A DNA stretch of 64,000 nucleotides, from contig JAHBNG010000045.1 of NCBI GenBank assembly GCA_019217005.1, positions 36,886 through 100,885 on the forward strand, read 5' to 3'. Positions 53,411 to 63,949 of this stretch are shown here, in pieces (position 1 is the stretch's first letter; each line of letters opens with the position of its first letter). The position numbers were made by a program, and so were the translations under genes. The notes under the pieces are model-generated. The model worked only from the letters and a program-made list of their open reading frames with translations, made no database searches and was not told the origin of the DNA. Source of the DNA: Chloroflexi bacterium TSY. GTDB taxonomy: Bacteria > Chloroflexota > Anaerolineae > Caldilineales > Caldilineaceae.

Positions 53411-54742
53411 TCAAAATAGCCGTTCGACTCTCGTCATTGCTTCGGGTAGTGTAAAGACAACTGCCTTATCGCCCGGAAAAATCTGTGTATCACCGTGAGG
53501 AATGATCACCTTATCTCCGCGCATCACCGCTCCAACGATTGCACCTTTTGGGAAATCTATCTTGCGCAGCGGTCTGCGTGTGATTCGTGAGCGCTCACCG
53601 ACAATAAATTCGACCAATTGGGCATCCATACCTGGCGGACTCGCAATGTCGGCGATCTCTGACTGAATCAAATGCTGCACAGCGTTTACGGTTAAGAGTT
53701 GCTTACTCACGACGCTGTCCAACCCAATCTTGGGCATAATCGAAAAATAGTCAACCTTATTCACAAGCGCCACGCAACGCGGAACCTTTTGGTGATGCGC
53801 CATCAAGGTGCTGATCATATTATTTTCATCATCGCCTGTGACCGCAACAAACGCGTCCATATCGGACAAGCCTTCATTTTGTAGCAGATCGACATCTGTC
53901 CCGTCTCCCTGAATGACGAGCACATGAGGCAAGTCGCAAGCGATTTGTTCTGCCTTATCCTCATCACTCTCTATGATCTTCACGTTGACGTGCGTGGGTA
54001 AATGACCAGCTATAAACCGGCCGACCAATCCTCCACCAAGGATCATGACGCTTCGGACCGTTGATTCTCGCTTGCCAGCCAAAGCAAGAAAGTCTGCCAC
54101 ATGGGCCTCATCACAAACAGCAAAGATCTGATCACCTGCTGCGAGGATCGTATTGCCGTCCGGAATCAGTGTTTGGTGGTTGCGCTCAATTGCCACGATC
54201 CGTAGATGCTCATCTTGGTAGATATTGAGATCAATCAAAGGAGTATTGAGCAAGGATGAATATCGATCCAGCCGTACACCCAACACGCGTATTTTGCCTT
54301 CCTCAAATTCAACAGCATATGTTGCACAAGTCTGATGAATTAACTGCATTGCGGCCTTCGCGGTAACATATTCAGGATGAATAATATGATCTGTCCCCAA
54401 TTCGGTAGGCGAGAGAATAAAGTCGGGTTCGGTAAACTCTGGATTGCGGACGCGGGCCAAGGTCAGCGATACACCTGCCTTTTTCGCTAGACGACAAGCA
54501 AGCAAATTGACCTCGTCATTGTTGGTGACTGCTGTTACAATTTCCATCTCTTTGATACCCGCACGTTCTAAATCACGAAAGCTGCTTCCACTTCCCCGTA
54601 TCACAAAGGCATCTAATTGCTCCTGCGCGCGTTGTTCCTTTTGGGGATCCGATTCCAATACAGTAATATCGTGGTGTTCGCCACTTAGCCGTTTGCTCAA
54701 ATGAAAACCGATATCGCCTGCACCAATAATTAATATGCGCAT
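53411..54742 (-). CDS. trkA: Trk potassium uptake regulatory subunit TrkA
   Basis: 443 residues from MRILIIGAGDIGFHLSKRL (54742). Two RCK units, each with an NAD(H)-binding RCK_N (second: SVMILGGGLVGRFIAGHLP) and an RCK_C. Gates TrkH in response to nucleotides. The IS110-type element begins within about 45 bp upstream, so the operon promoter may be displaced or supplied by the element. Confidence 0.92.
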   Translation of the reverse strand: MRILIIGAGDIGFHLSKRLSGEHHDITVLESDPQKEQRAQEQLDAFVIRGSGSSFRDLERAGIKEMEIVTAVTNNDEVNLLACRLAKKAGVSLTLARVRNPEFTEPDFILSPTELGTDHIIHPEYVTAKAAMQLIHQTCATYAVEFEEGKIRVLGVRLDRYSSLLNTPLIDLNIYQDEHLRIVAIERNHQTLIPDGNTILAAGDQIFAVCDEAHVADFLALAGKRESTVRSVMILGGGLVGRFIAGHLPTHVNVKIIESDEDKAEQIACDLPHVLVIQGDGTDVDLLQNEGLSDMDAFVAVTGDDENNMISTLMAHHQKVPRCVALVNKVDYFSIMPKIGLDSVVSKQLLTVNAVQHLIQSEIADIASPPGMDAQLVEFIVGERSRITRRPLRKIDFPKGAIVGAVMRGDKVIIPHGDTQIFPGDKAVVFTLPEAMTRVERLF

Positions 54743-54920
54743 AAACAACTCACTTTATGAAAAAGAATGGTTCTTCCGGAATAGAGGGGGCGGAACTTCC
54801 CGGAAGAGGTAAAGAAGAGTCTCGTTGACGACCTCATGCCTGACCTCTTCCTGTTAGGTAATATAGGAAAGGGAGATAAAATAAGGGAAGGCAAAAGCAA
54901 GGAAAGCCGAAACTTATTGG

Positions 54921-55040
54921 ACTCTCGACCTGGCAAAAAGGACCAACCTCTTCGAGCGGTGCGACCGCCCTTCCCGGACAGTCCGCCAGGTCGACGCCGT
55001 GCAACGTCGAAAGCGTGCAGCACCTCGAGTGCCATAACAG
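54921..55040 (+). ncRNA. candidate bridge RNA of the IS110-type element
   Basis: Upstream of the transposase a strongly structured stretch: GACCTGGC (54927-54934) pairs with GCCAGGTC (54985-54992); inside, GCGGT-GCG-ACCGC forms a hairpin; next, TCGACG and CGTCGA (54991-55010) form another. IS110 elements encode a bridge RNA in a non-coding end that guides recombination. Position and structure fit; the guide loops were not matched to flanks. IS1111-type elements usually carry it downstream, which counts against this placement. Confidence 0.4.
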
Positions 55041-55103
55041 GAAAACGGAAAACAGCGTCCAAAGTTGAGGAGCTCAGGCGATACGGGAGAGGAGGTCCCA
55101 AGA

Positions 55104-56323
55104 TGAAAGTGAAAATGGGAATCGACTGGAGTGAAAAGAAACATGATGTGATGATGTTGGATGAGACAGGACGAGCGCTGGGCTATGCGCAGATAGAGCA
55201 TAGCCAGAAGGGATTTCGCCAAATTGAAGAAATGAGAAAGAAGACAGGAGCGAGCCATGATGAAGTGACAGTGGGACTGGAAACAGCGCATAATTTGCTG
55301 ATTGATTATCTCTGGTCGAGCGGGTACAAGAATGTCTATGTGGTGCCGCCGAATGTGGTGAACAAGAGTCGGGAGCGCTATAGTCAAAGTGGTGCGCATA
55401 ATGATAAGAGTGATGCCTATGTGATAGCAGATTTGTTGCGGACCGATGTCCATCGATTTTATCCTTGGTCACCTGGCAGTGAATTACTCCAGCAGATGCG
55501 AGTGGTCAGCAGTGCCACACAATACTGGACCAAAGAGACTGTGGCCTTATCCAACCGTCTGCGCGCTTGCCTGTTGCGTTACCATCCGGCGCTGCTTGAG
55601 GTCTTCAGCAACTGGCCTTCTCGGATTGCCTGCCACCTGGTTCTGACCTATCCAACGCCAGAGCATGTGCGCAACTCCACCTATGAAGGCTTCCAAGAGT
55701 TTCTCAAGCAGCACCGACATACGCAACCCCGTAAATGGGTCACTTGTTATGATAAGTTAACCGCCACTTATCCCACATCAGCTCCTGCATTTGTGCCAGC
55801 GTATCAACGAGAAGCTCTTCAGCTGGCTGAATGTCTTTTGCTTGCACTGCGCTATGAACAAGAGACCCTTGACCAGTTACAGTCACTTTTTCTGCAACAT
55901 CCGGATCAGCATATCTTTGCTTCTTTACCTGGTGCTGGCCAGCTTTTAGCTCCCAGTCTTCTGGTCAAGTTTGGCGAAGACAGGAAACGCTTTCCCTCTC
56001 CCATGAGCCTTCAGTCTCTGGCGGGAACCTGTCCTGTCACCAAACAAAGTGGCAAAGTCAGAACCGTTCATTTCCGCAGAGCTTGCGATCACGACTTTCG
56101 TTATTTTACTCAGCAATTTGCTCGCTGCTCCCGCAAAGAGTCTTCTTGGGCCGCTGCTTTTTACACCGCCGCTCGCCAACGCGGTCTCAAAAAGAGTCAT
56201 GCTGATCGCACTCTCGCTAATCGCTGGATTTGCATCATTTGGAAATTGTGGCAAGACAAGAAACCTTATGATGAATCTTTCCATTTGCAGCAACGAGCCC
56301 ATCGTCGCCAACCTATCGCTTAA
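55104..56323 (+). CDS. IS110-group transposase (DEDD)
   Basis: 406 residues from MKVKMGIDWSEKKHDVMML (55104, GGAGG eight bases upstream; longer upstream frames are non-coding end). RuvC-like DEDD residues: Asp in GIDWSE, Glu in VGLETAH, and DKSDAYVIADLL. C-terminal Transposase_20 domain with LPGAGQLLAPSLLVKFG and SLAGTCPVTKQSGK, the latter near the catalytic serine region. Appears intact. Confidence 0.9.
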
Positions 56324-56490
56324 TTGCTTCTAATTTTTTACTATGTATCGCCTTTGGGTTCCTTGCCTTTGTCCTCATCTATATGTTGACATAACACGCT
56401 GCTGGTTCTCTCTATCAGTTCTTCTTCAACGCGCCCTTTTGGAACTGCCATTACATACAAAGCGTGTCCGGGAAGTTCGGGGCACTTCTT

Positions 56491-56568
56491 TGTCAACCCC
56501 CTGAGTTCCTGAAGAGCCAAAAGAATTGCAGAGTGGCAAGGTTTCAGAATGACATCTCTTTGCCACTC
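56491..56568. repeat. hairpin repeat, inverted partner of 50569-50642
   Basis: TGTCAACCCCCTGAG, CTGAAGAGCC and a hairpin GAGTGGCAAG / TTTGCCACTC (56531-56568). The pair in opposite orientation brackets the 5.9-kb block with the trk operon. Confidence 0.65.
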
Positions 56569-56767
56569 TCAATATTTGAAATAATACGATTGCCCTATCC
56601 ATTTGTCAATCATCTGCCCGAGCGCAGGTGTGTTAAGTGCTGATCCAAAAAGTTCTGTGACAATCTATTCTCACGAATGTCTACCACAAAGTTTGTAAAT
56701 GAATACTGCTCAGTCAGAGAACCGCTTTTTTGGATAGGTTCTCCTCAGATAACGAAAGGTTGATTCA

Positions 56768-58327
56768 ATGTCCAAGAATAAACTCATTACGCTTGAAGAA
56801 GCCGCAAGATTGATTCCCGATTCCTCTGTTATAACCGTTAGCTCCTCCAGCGGGTTGGGATGTCCAGACGCCATTCTACGTTCAATCGGCGACTGCTACG
56901 CTCGTACGGGGCATCCCAAAGAGATCACTACGATCCATCCGATTGCCGCCGGTGATATGTATGGAATAGACGGGATTGACCACATTGCACAACCCGGTCT
57001 ACTTGCCCGTGTCTTAGCTGGATCCTATCCGAGTGGCCCATCATCCCTGCCTTCACCCAAGATCTGGCAAATGATAGATGGGAATGAGATCCAAGCATAC
57101 AATATCCCCAGTGGAATCCTCTATCATATGTTACGCGAGGCTGCTGCCAAGCGACCAGGTCTGTTGACAAAGGTTGGCATGTATACCTTTGTCGATCCTC
57201 GGTTGCAGGGCGGACGCATGAATCAAGTTACAGAGGAGGAAGTCGTGGAAGTCGTCGAGTTCGATGGTCAAGAATGGCTCTATTTTCGCGCAATTGCACC
57301 GAACGTTGCCATCATTCGCGGGACAACTGCAGACGAGCAGGGCAATATCTCGATGGAGCACGAAGGGGCATATTTAGGAGCATATGACCAGGCACTTGCC
57401 GCGCACAACTCTGGTGGTATTGTGATTGCACAAGTGAAACGACTGGCCAGCACAAATTCATTGCCACCTCAACAAGTGCGCATACCGGGCGTTCTCGTTG
57501 ATTTCGTTGTGCTCGATCCCAACCAGATGCAAACGACTCAGACCGACTTTGATCCTGCCATCAGCGGGGAAATCCGCCGTCCTACTGACTCATTTGAGTC
57601 GGTTGAGTGGGGCATTGAGAAGGTCATTGCTCGTCGTGCTGTCCTGGAATTAAGATCAGGCGAGGCTGTCAATCTGGGGTTTGGGATTTCCGCACTCGTC
57701 CCGCGCATTTTGATGGAAGAAGGGGTTGGAGATGCCGTTACGTGGGTCATCGAGCAGGGAGCAGTGGGTGGTGTGCCGTTGTTGGGCTTCCAGTTTGGCT
57801 GTGCAGCGAATGCGCAAGCGATTGTGCCTTCTCCAGATCAATTTACTTACTTTCAAGGCGGTGGTTTTGATCGCTCCATGCTCTCGTTTATGCAGATCGA
57901 TCAGCATGGCAATGTCAATGTCTCCCGTCTGCTGGCCCGACCCCACGTGACGGCTGGTGTTGGTGGCTTTATCGACATAACTGCTCATGCCAAAAGCATT
58001 ATCTTTAGCGGAACCTTCACAACGGGCGGGACAAAGCTTGAATTGCAGGATGGCCAATTAAAGATCGCTCAAGAAGGTCGCGTTCACAAATTTGTTACAG
58101 ATGTCGAACATGTCACGTTCTCTGGTCGGCGCGCGCGGGAACTGGGACAACATGTGCTCGTTGTGACGGAGCGCTGTGTGCTCCAACTCCTGTCAGATGG
58201 CTGGACGGTTATGGAAATTGCTCCCGGTATTAACTTAGAGGAACATGGTCTATCACAAGTTGACTTTCCACTGCAAATTTCTAAGCAACTGGACGAATGG
58301 ATGAACGCATCTTTGATCCCAAATTAA
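56768..58327 (+). CDS. family I CoA-transferase (propionate CoA-transferase-like)
   Basis: 519 residues, fused alpha and beta subunits. LITLEEAARLIPDSSVITVSSSSGLGCPDAIL is the subunit A start, VNLGFGISALVPRIL the subunit B start, and the catalytic Glu is in WVIEQGAVGGVP. Matches the long YdiF/propionate CoA-transferase group that moves CoA between short-chain acids (acetate, propionate, lactate, acetoacetate). Monocistronic; AAAGG nine bases before the ATG. Confidence 0.9.
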   Translation: MSKNKLITLEEAARLIPDSSVITVSSSSGLGCPDAILRSIGDCYARTGHPKEITTIHPIAAGDMYGIDGIDHIAQPGLLARVLAGSYPSGPSSLPSPKIWQMIDGNEIQAYNIPSGILYHMLREAAAKRPGLLTKVGMYTFVDPRLQGGRMNQVTEEEVVEVVEFDGQEWLYFRAIAPNVAIIRGTTADEQGNISMEHEGAYLGAYDQALAAHNSGGIVIAQVKRLASTNSLPPQQVRIPGVLVDFVVLDPNQMQTTQTDFDPAISGEIRRPTDSFESVEWGIEKVIARRAVLELRSGEAVNLGFGISALVPRILMEEGVGDAVTWVIEQGAVGGVPLLGFQFGCAANAQAIVPSPDQFTYFQGGGFDRSMLSFMQIDQHGNVNVSRLLARPHVTAGVGGFIDITAHAKSIIFSGTFTTGGTKLELQDGQLKIAQEGRVHKFVTDVEHVTFSGRRARELGQHVLVVTERCVLQLLSDGWTVMEIAPGINLEEHGLSQVDFPLQISKQLDEWMNASLIPN

Positions 58328-58749
58328 TGAGGATACAAACGTAGTAGATTTTAGTAGATAAACTGCCATAAATGTGTGGACTCGAGGCGCTCTTTATACA
58401 CATTTGAGAGATGAGCCATGTAATGATCTATTTACTTTGAAATAACAGGCTATCTATGGTATAAACACTCCATAATCTATTCCGCCAGGAAATCTTGCCT
58501 AAATCGATACAAGCCTGGGAACGAAACATTTTCTGTGCCTTGCTGTCCCAACTATGCTCCTCACGAGTACAACTGTTCAGGTTTATCTTTGATAAAATCG
58601 TACAGTTGTGCTCGGTATACTCTTTTGTATTACTTCCAAGTCCGCCTCTTGATTAGCAGGCGTTCAATTTATCGCGGTCGATTCCAGAACCCCCTACTCA
58701 GTCATACCTCAACTGATCCCCCAACTGTTCTTGCTCAATAGGAGGATAA
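58328..58749. other. intergenic with one inverted repeat
   Basis: GAGTACAACTGT (58565-58576) and ACAGTTGTGCTC (58602-58613) form a stem of about 12 bp with one bulge; possibly a terminator or operator. Nothing else is recognised before the strong AGGAGG at 58740. Confidence 0.45.
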
Positions 58750-59686
58750 ATGATTCTCATCGCTCTACTTTCACATCGGTTCCAGATCTTATCCGCCTTT
58801 GCCTTAAGTCTTATTTTTATCTTGACGAACATCCATCAGCCAGCGTATGCCCAATCGGAAGTGCAGTATGATGCTTCTTTGCGCACATTTGGTCAAACAT
58901 ATGAAGGCAATCTTTGTATCACGGTTGGTGGTGCCAGTCTGCATACTGGAGATGATGCGTCTGCACCAGATGCTGAAACATCCTTCACGTTGGACATTCA
59001 AGGCACGTTGATCGTTGCAGAAGCATTTTGGTCTGGTCGAGACAAAGGACAAGGAGAAGATGGCCCACCCGTTGTTGCTGGCACGGGTGACAACACAATT
59101 ACTGTAAATAACACATCTGTCGCCGCGACAGCCAGCTTTTTCGCGAAAGTTGATGATAGAAATTCACCTGTCGAGGTTCGACGGGCATTTGGCTATCATG
59201 CAGATGTGACGAATTTGATCAACAGCGGTCTGAATACGATCACCGTTGGCGGTCTGAATATTCGTGAGGATCATGGTGTTGGCATTATTGCGATCTATGA
59301 AAATACCAATAGTTGTCCATACGTTGCAATCAACTTGAGCGAAGGTCTTGATGCTGTCTCCAAATCAAAACCCGCACCTGCCGGACCAAATGGCGCTTTG
59401 CACTGCTCTGAATTTCCTGCGGCAAACGTAGCGTACGTTCGATTGGGCAACCGTTGTTGGTGGCATCGCACCGTGGACGCCACCAGGTAAGACGGAGGAA
59501 GAGCCACGTCCGGCAGATATCTGGTTTGCGACAGGCAATGGTACCCCACCAACTGATATCATAGACGCCAACCCTCCTATTGGTCAGACGGTGCCCGATA
59601 ATCGGGATCCTACCGACTATCAGTTCCCTTATCCACTTGGCTTTACGCTAGGCGCAGGTGAAAAAGAATTTGATATCTATCAAGAG

Positions 59687-59841
59687 GGGGTGGTTCAGAA
59701 TTAGGTTTACACTTTTGATACATAGACAAAAATCTATATGAGGTCATTTTCTGCCTGAGCATGGCTCAAATTAGAAAATATAAACATCTTTTCTCTTTGC
59801 AAAAATGTAAACCTAATTGGCCGCCTAAAATGAACCACCCC
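59687..59841. mobile_element. 155-bp MITE in the SdrD-type gene
   Basis: GGGGTGGTTCA and TGAACCACCCC ends with AGGTTTACA and TGTAAACCT inside, duplicated target ATCAAGAG (59679-59686, 59842-59849). Same length and architecture as 20289-20443. Its mirror image in the palindromic arm is at about 62952-63102. Confidence 0.9.
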
Positions 59842-59966
59842 ATCAAGAGCGCTTTATTATTCCGGCTGGCGATACCTATATCTGCTTCCAAACTCAATCG
59901 AAAAATCTCCCCTTTAGCCGGGGGGCCAGCCATGTTGTCATTGGATTAGCAGGTGCATTATCCGTT

Positions 59967-60858
59967 GACCCAGCCACATTGGGCAACTATGTCTGGAGCG
60001 ATCTGAATGGCAATGGACTCCAAGATGGAGGAGAGCCAGGGGTAGATGGTGTCACGGTGGAGCTGCTGGATGCAGGTGGCAGCGTGATCTCGAACACGGT
60101 GACGGCAGGTGGCGGATTCTACTCCTTTACGAATCTGGACCCCGGCACCTACTCAGTGCGCTTCACGGCCCCAGATGGAACACAGCTAACCAGCCAGGAT
60201 GCTGGAGATGATGCACTGGATAGCGATGCGGATCCGAGCACGGGCGAGACGGCCCAGGTGACGCTGGCAGCCGGTGAGAACAACGACACGATTGATGCAG
60301 GATTGGTGGACACGCCAGTTGACCCAGCCTCGTTGGGGAACTATGTTTGGAGCGATCTAAATGGCAATGGACTCCAGGATGGGGAGAGCCAGGGGTAGAT
60401 GGTGTTACGGTGGAGCTGCTGGATGCAGGTGGCAGCGTGATTTCGAATACAGTAACCGCGGGTGGCGGATTCTACTCCTTTACGAATCTCGATCCAGGAA
60501 CCTACTCAGTGCGCTTCACGGCCCCAGACGGAACACAGCTAACCAGCCAGGATGCTGGAGACGATGCACTGGACAGCGATGCCGATCCAACCACGGGTGA
60601 GACAGCCCAGGTGACGCTGGCCGCCGGTGAGAACAACGACACCATCGATGCAGGGCTGGTGGATACGCCAGTCGACCCAGCCACATTGGGGAACTATGTT
60701 TGGAGGGATCTGAATGGCAATGGACTCCAGGATGGTGAGCCAGGAGTGGATGGCGTCACGGTGGAGCTGCTGGATGCAGGTGGCAGCGTGATCTCAAACA
60801 CGGTGACGGCGGGTGGCGGATTCTACTCCTTTACGAATCTAGACCCTGGAACCTGCAA
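59967..60858 (+). repeat. tandem SdrD B-type repeats
   Basis: Units start at about 59967, 60318 and 60673 (about 351-355 bp). Units are almost identical at DNA level, with unit 2 carrying a GAGG/GGAG indel that shifts the frame near 60390. Such identity suggests recent amplification or recombination. Confidence 0.85.
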
Positions 60859-61953
60859 GGCCAATCAAAAAATAAAAATATACGCGAGAAGGTGTTAAAC
60901 TAGCTCTCCAAAAGGAGCAAAAATGACAATCTCGCCAGAAATGGTTGAAGTCTTGAAAGAGACGAAGGCCATGTTAAGTGGATACGAAAGAAGGCACTTC
61001 ATGGCCCAAACGGTCAAGACGATACATAAACTGAGTCCGACGGGTATGATTTTCGGGACCATTGTCCTGATTGATCACGAGGGTCTTGACGTGAGGAAAG
61101 TGTTCACGTACGCTTTCCCAAAAATCAATCAGGCAGTCGACAATACAGTCACTCGTCACTTTCGACTGAGTCAAGTAAAGAAAGAGTTCCTTGGTTGAAG
61201 GGAGGTAAATGCCAAAAGGTGACTTTCTCGGTCTTCTTATCTTGAAAGTCATGATCGAGCGCTTTGACAACCACTCGACTTATCCCTTCTCTCGAGAAAC
61301 GGTCAAGTAAAATCGTCGCTTTGGCATCCCAAGAGAGGCGCAGAACCGTCTCGTCTGCATCCGCTTCTTGATTGATCTGATGAATTCTATCAAAGATCGC
61401 ATCGGTCTCTGGGATCTTTTTCACTGGTTGACTTTTTTTGACCCGGTTTGAGCCATAGCCTAACTCATTGAGCTTCAAGCGGATGGCCTCTTCGCCAGGC
61501 AATTCCTCATCTGTGTATCCTTTCTGCTCGATGAGCTGGGTACGCATTTCGGCGGCGTTAGTCGAGTGTACAATGGGGGGTCGAAAGGTGGGATCGGTCT
61601 GGCTGAATTGATCGGCGATTTCAACCATATCGGCCAGTAAAGTGGGATATGGTCTTCGGCTTTTGCGACCACGTCGGTGGCTTTGGTCGACATAACAGAA
61701 GCCGCCTTCTAGTTCTTCCAGGGCTTTGGCTATCGTCGCCCGATTCCAGCCCAACTCTCGTTCTGCTTTCGTCGGACTCCCTTCGCATATCGTTTTGACC
61801 GTTTGGGCCATGAAGTGCCTTCTTTCGTATCCACTTAACATGGCCTTCGTCTCTTTCAAGACTTCAACCATTTCTGGCGAGATTGTCATTTTTGCTCCTT
61901 TTGGAGAGCTAGTTTAACACCTTCTCGCGTATATTTTATTTTTTGGATTGGCC
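60859..61953. mobile_element. ISAzo13-like copy 3, rearranged head-to-head
   Basis: Both ends are the same (left) IS end: GGCCAATC at 60859 and the complement of GGCCAATCC at 61953. The first 162 bp read forward, then at about 61015-61020 (ACGATA, shared by both partners) the sequence switches to the interior of the IS in reverse. It is therefore a truncated inverted dimer, not a simple insertion. Confidence 0.85.
61149..61889 (-). pseudogene. ISAzo13-like transposase, copy 3
   Basis: 246 continuous residues, N-terminal HTH through LSWDAKATILLDRF, then KTEKV; the continuation to NQDNGPEN is in another frame (60974-61270) and the C-terminal third with the catalytic Glu is missing at the fold point. 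Useful because it joins in one frame the segments that are out of phase in copies 1 and 2. Confidence 0.75.
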
Positions 61954-63949
61954 TTAGTAGGTTCCAGGGTCTAGATTCGTAAAGGAGTAGAATCCGCCAC
62001 CTGCCGTCACCGTGGCTGAGATCACGCTGCCACCTGCATCCAGCAGCTCCACCGTGACGCCATCCACCCCTGGCTCCCCTCCATCCTGGAGTCCGTTGCC
62101 ATTCAGATCGCTCCAAACATAGTTCCCCAATGTGGCTGGGTCGACTGGCGTATCCACCAGCCCTGCATCGATGGTGTCGTTGTTCTCACCGGCGCCAGCG
62201 TCACCTGGCTGTCTCACCCGTGGTTGGATCGGCATCGCTGTCCAGTGCATCGTCTCCAGCATCCTGGCTGGTTAGCTGTGTTCCGTCTGGGGCCGTGAAG
62301 CGCACTGAGTAGGTTCCTGGATCGAGATTCGTAAAGGTAGAATCCGCCACCCGCGGTTACTGTATTCGAAATCACGCTGCCACCTGCATCCAGCAGCTCC
62401 ACCGTAACACCATCTACCCCTGGCTCTCCCCATCCTGGAGTCCATTGCCATTTAGATCGCTCCAAACATAGTTCCCCAACGAGGCTGGGTCAACTGGCGT
62501 GTCCACCAATCCCTGCATCGATGGAGTCGTTGTTCTCACCTGCGGCCAGCGTCACCTGGGCCGTCTCGCCCGTGCTCGGATCCCATCGCTATCCAGGGCA
62601 TCGTCTCCCGCATCCTGGCTGGTTAGCTGTGTGTCCATCTGGGGCCGTGAAGCGCACTGGTGCCGGGGTCTAGATTCGTAAAGAGTAGAATCCGCCACCT
62701 GACGTCACTGTATTCGAGATCACGCTGCCACCTGCATCCAGCTCCACCGTGACACCATCTACCCTGGCTCTCCCCATCTTGGAGCCCATTGCCATTCAGA
62801 TCGCTCAGACATAGTTGCCCAATGGCTGGGTCAACGGATAATGCACCTGCTAATCAATGACAACATGGCTGGCCCCGGCTAAAGGAGATTTTCGATTGAG
62901 TTTGGAAGCAGATATAGGTATCGCCAGCCGGAATAATAAAGCGCTCTTGATGGGGTGGTTCATTTTAGGCGGCCAATTAGGTTTACATTTTGCAAAGAGA
63001 AAAGATGTTTATATTTTCTAATTTGAGCCATGCTCAGGCAGAAAATGACCTCATATGATTTTGTCTATGTATCAAAAGTGTAAACCTAATTCTGAACCAC
63101 CCTCTTGATAGATATCAAATTCTTTTCACCTGCGCCTAGCGTAAACCAAGTGGATAAGGGACGCTGATAGTCGGTAGGATCCCGATTATCGGGCACCGTC
63201 TGACCAATAGGAGGTTGGCGTCTATGATATCAGTTGGTGGGGTACCATTGCCTGTCGCAAACCAGATATCTGCCGGACGTGGCTCTTCCTCCGTCTTACC
63301 TGGTGGCGTCCACGGTGCGATGCCACCAACAACGGTTGCCCAATCGAACGTACGCGCTACGTTTGCCGCAGGAAATTCAGAGCAGTGCAAAGCGCCATTT
63401 GGTCCGGCAGGTGCGGGTTTTGATTTGGAGACAGCATCAAGACCTTCGCTCAAGTTGATTGCAACGTATGGACAACTATTGGTATTTTCATAGATCGCAA
63501 TAATGCCAACACCATGATCCTCCACGAATATTCAGACCGCCAACGGTGATCGTATTCAGACCGCTGTTGATCAAATTCGTCACATCTGCGATAGCCAAAT
63601 GCCCGTCGAACCTCGACAGGTGAATTTCTATCATCAACTTTCGCGAAAAACTGGCTGTCGCGGCGACAGATGTGTTATTTACAGTAATTACCCGTGCCAG
63701 CAACAACGGGTGGGCCATCTTCTCCTTGTCCTTTGTCTCGACCAGACCAAAATGCTTCTGCAACGATCAACGTGCCTTGAATGTCCAACGTGAAGGATGT
63801 TTCAGCATCTGGTGCAGACGCATCATCTCCAGTATGCAACTGGCACCACCAACCGTGATACAAAGATTGCCTTCATATGTTTGACCAAATGTGCGCAAAG
63901 AAACATCATACTTCGATTGGGCATACGCTGGCTGATGGATGTTCGTCAA
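61954..63949 (-). pseudogene. SdrD-type protein in the palindrome arm, many frameshifts
   Basis: Pieces in several minus-strand frames: TNIHQPAYAQSKYDVSLRTFGQ (63949-), SFTLDIQGTLIVAEAFWSGRDKG (63863-), CPYVAINLSEGLDAVSKSKPAPAGPNG to DIIDA (63525-63136), and B-repeat segments at 62465-61954. The protein is that of 58750-60858. I would not count it as a second gene without independent evidence. Confidence 0.75.

Larger units (their letters stand above)
54785..56486 (+). mobile_element. IS110-group (IS1111-like) insertion sequence
   Basis: Subterminal inverted repeats CGGAACTTCCCGG (54791-54803) and CCGGGAAGTTCGG (56468-56480), 12 of 13 matching, enclose a DEDD transposase. Exact outer ends are estimated because this group makes little or no target duplication. 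The right end abuts the hairpin repeat at 56491. Confidence 0.7.
58750..60858 (+). pseudogene. secreted SdrD-type B-repeat protein, disrupted by a MITE and an IS
   Basis: ATG 58750 follows AGGAGG by 4 bases. Signal peptide ILSAFALSLIFILTNIHQPAYA, then a beta-rich domain of about 250 residues with GNLCITVGGASL and SWEVEVRR-like stretches, breaking frame near 59430 (the inverted arm keeps AANVARTFDWATVVGG intact). A 155-bp MITE at 59687 interrupts it. From 59967 near-identical repeats of about 117 residues ([44 protein letters not shown]) follow; the third is cut by the IS. Such SdrD B domains bind Ca2+ and form surface stalks. Many small indels here may be sequence errors. Confidence 0.75.

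Noticed and set aside
59967..60858. CRISPR-like or satellite array
   Set aside because: The roughly 351-bp units code for SdrD B domains in frame; no short spacers.
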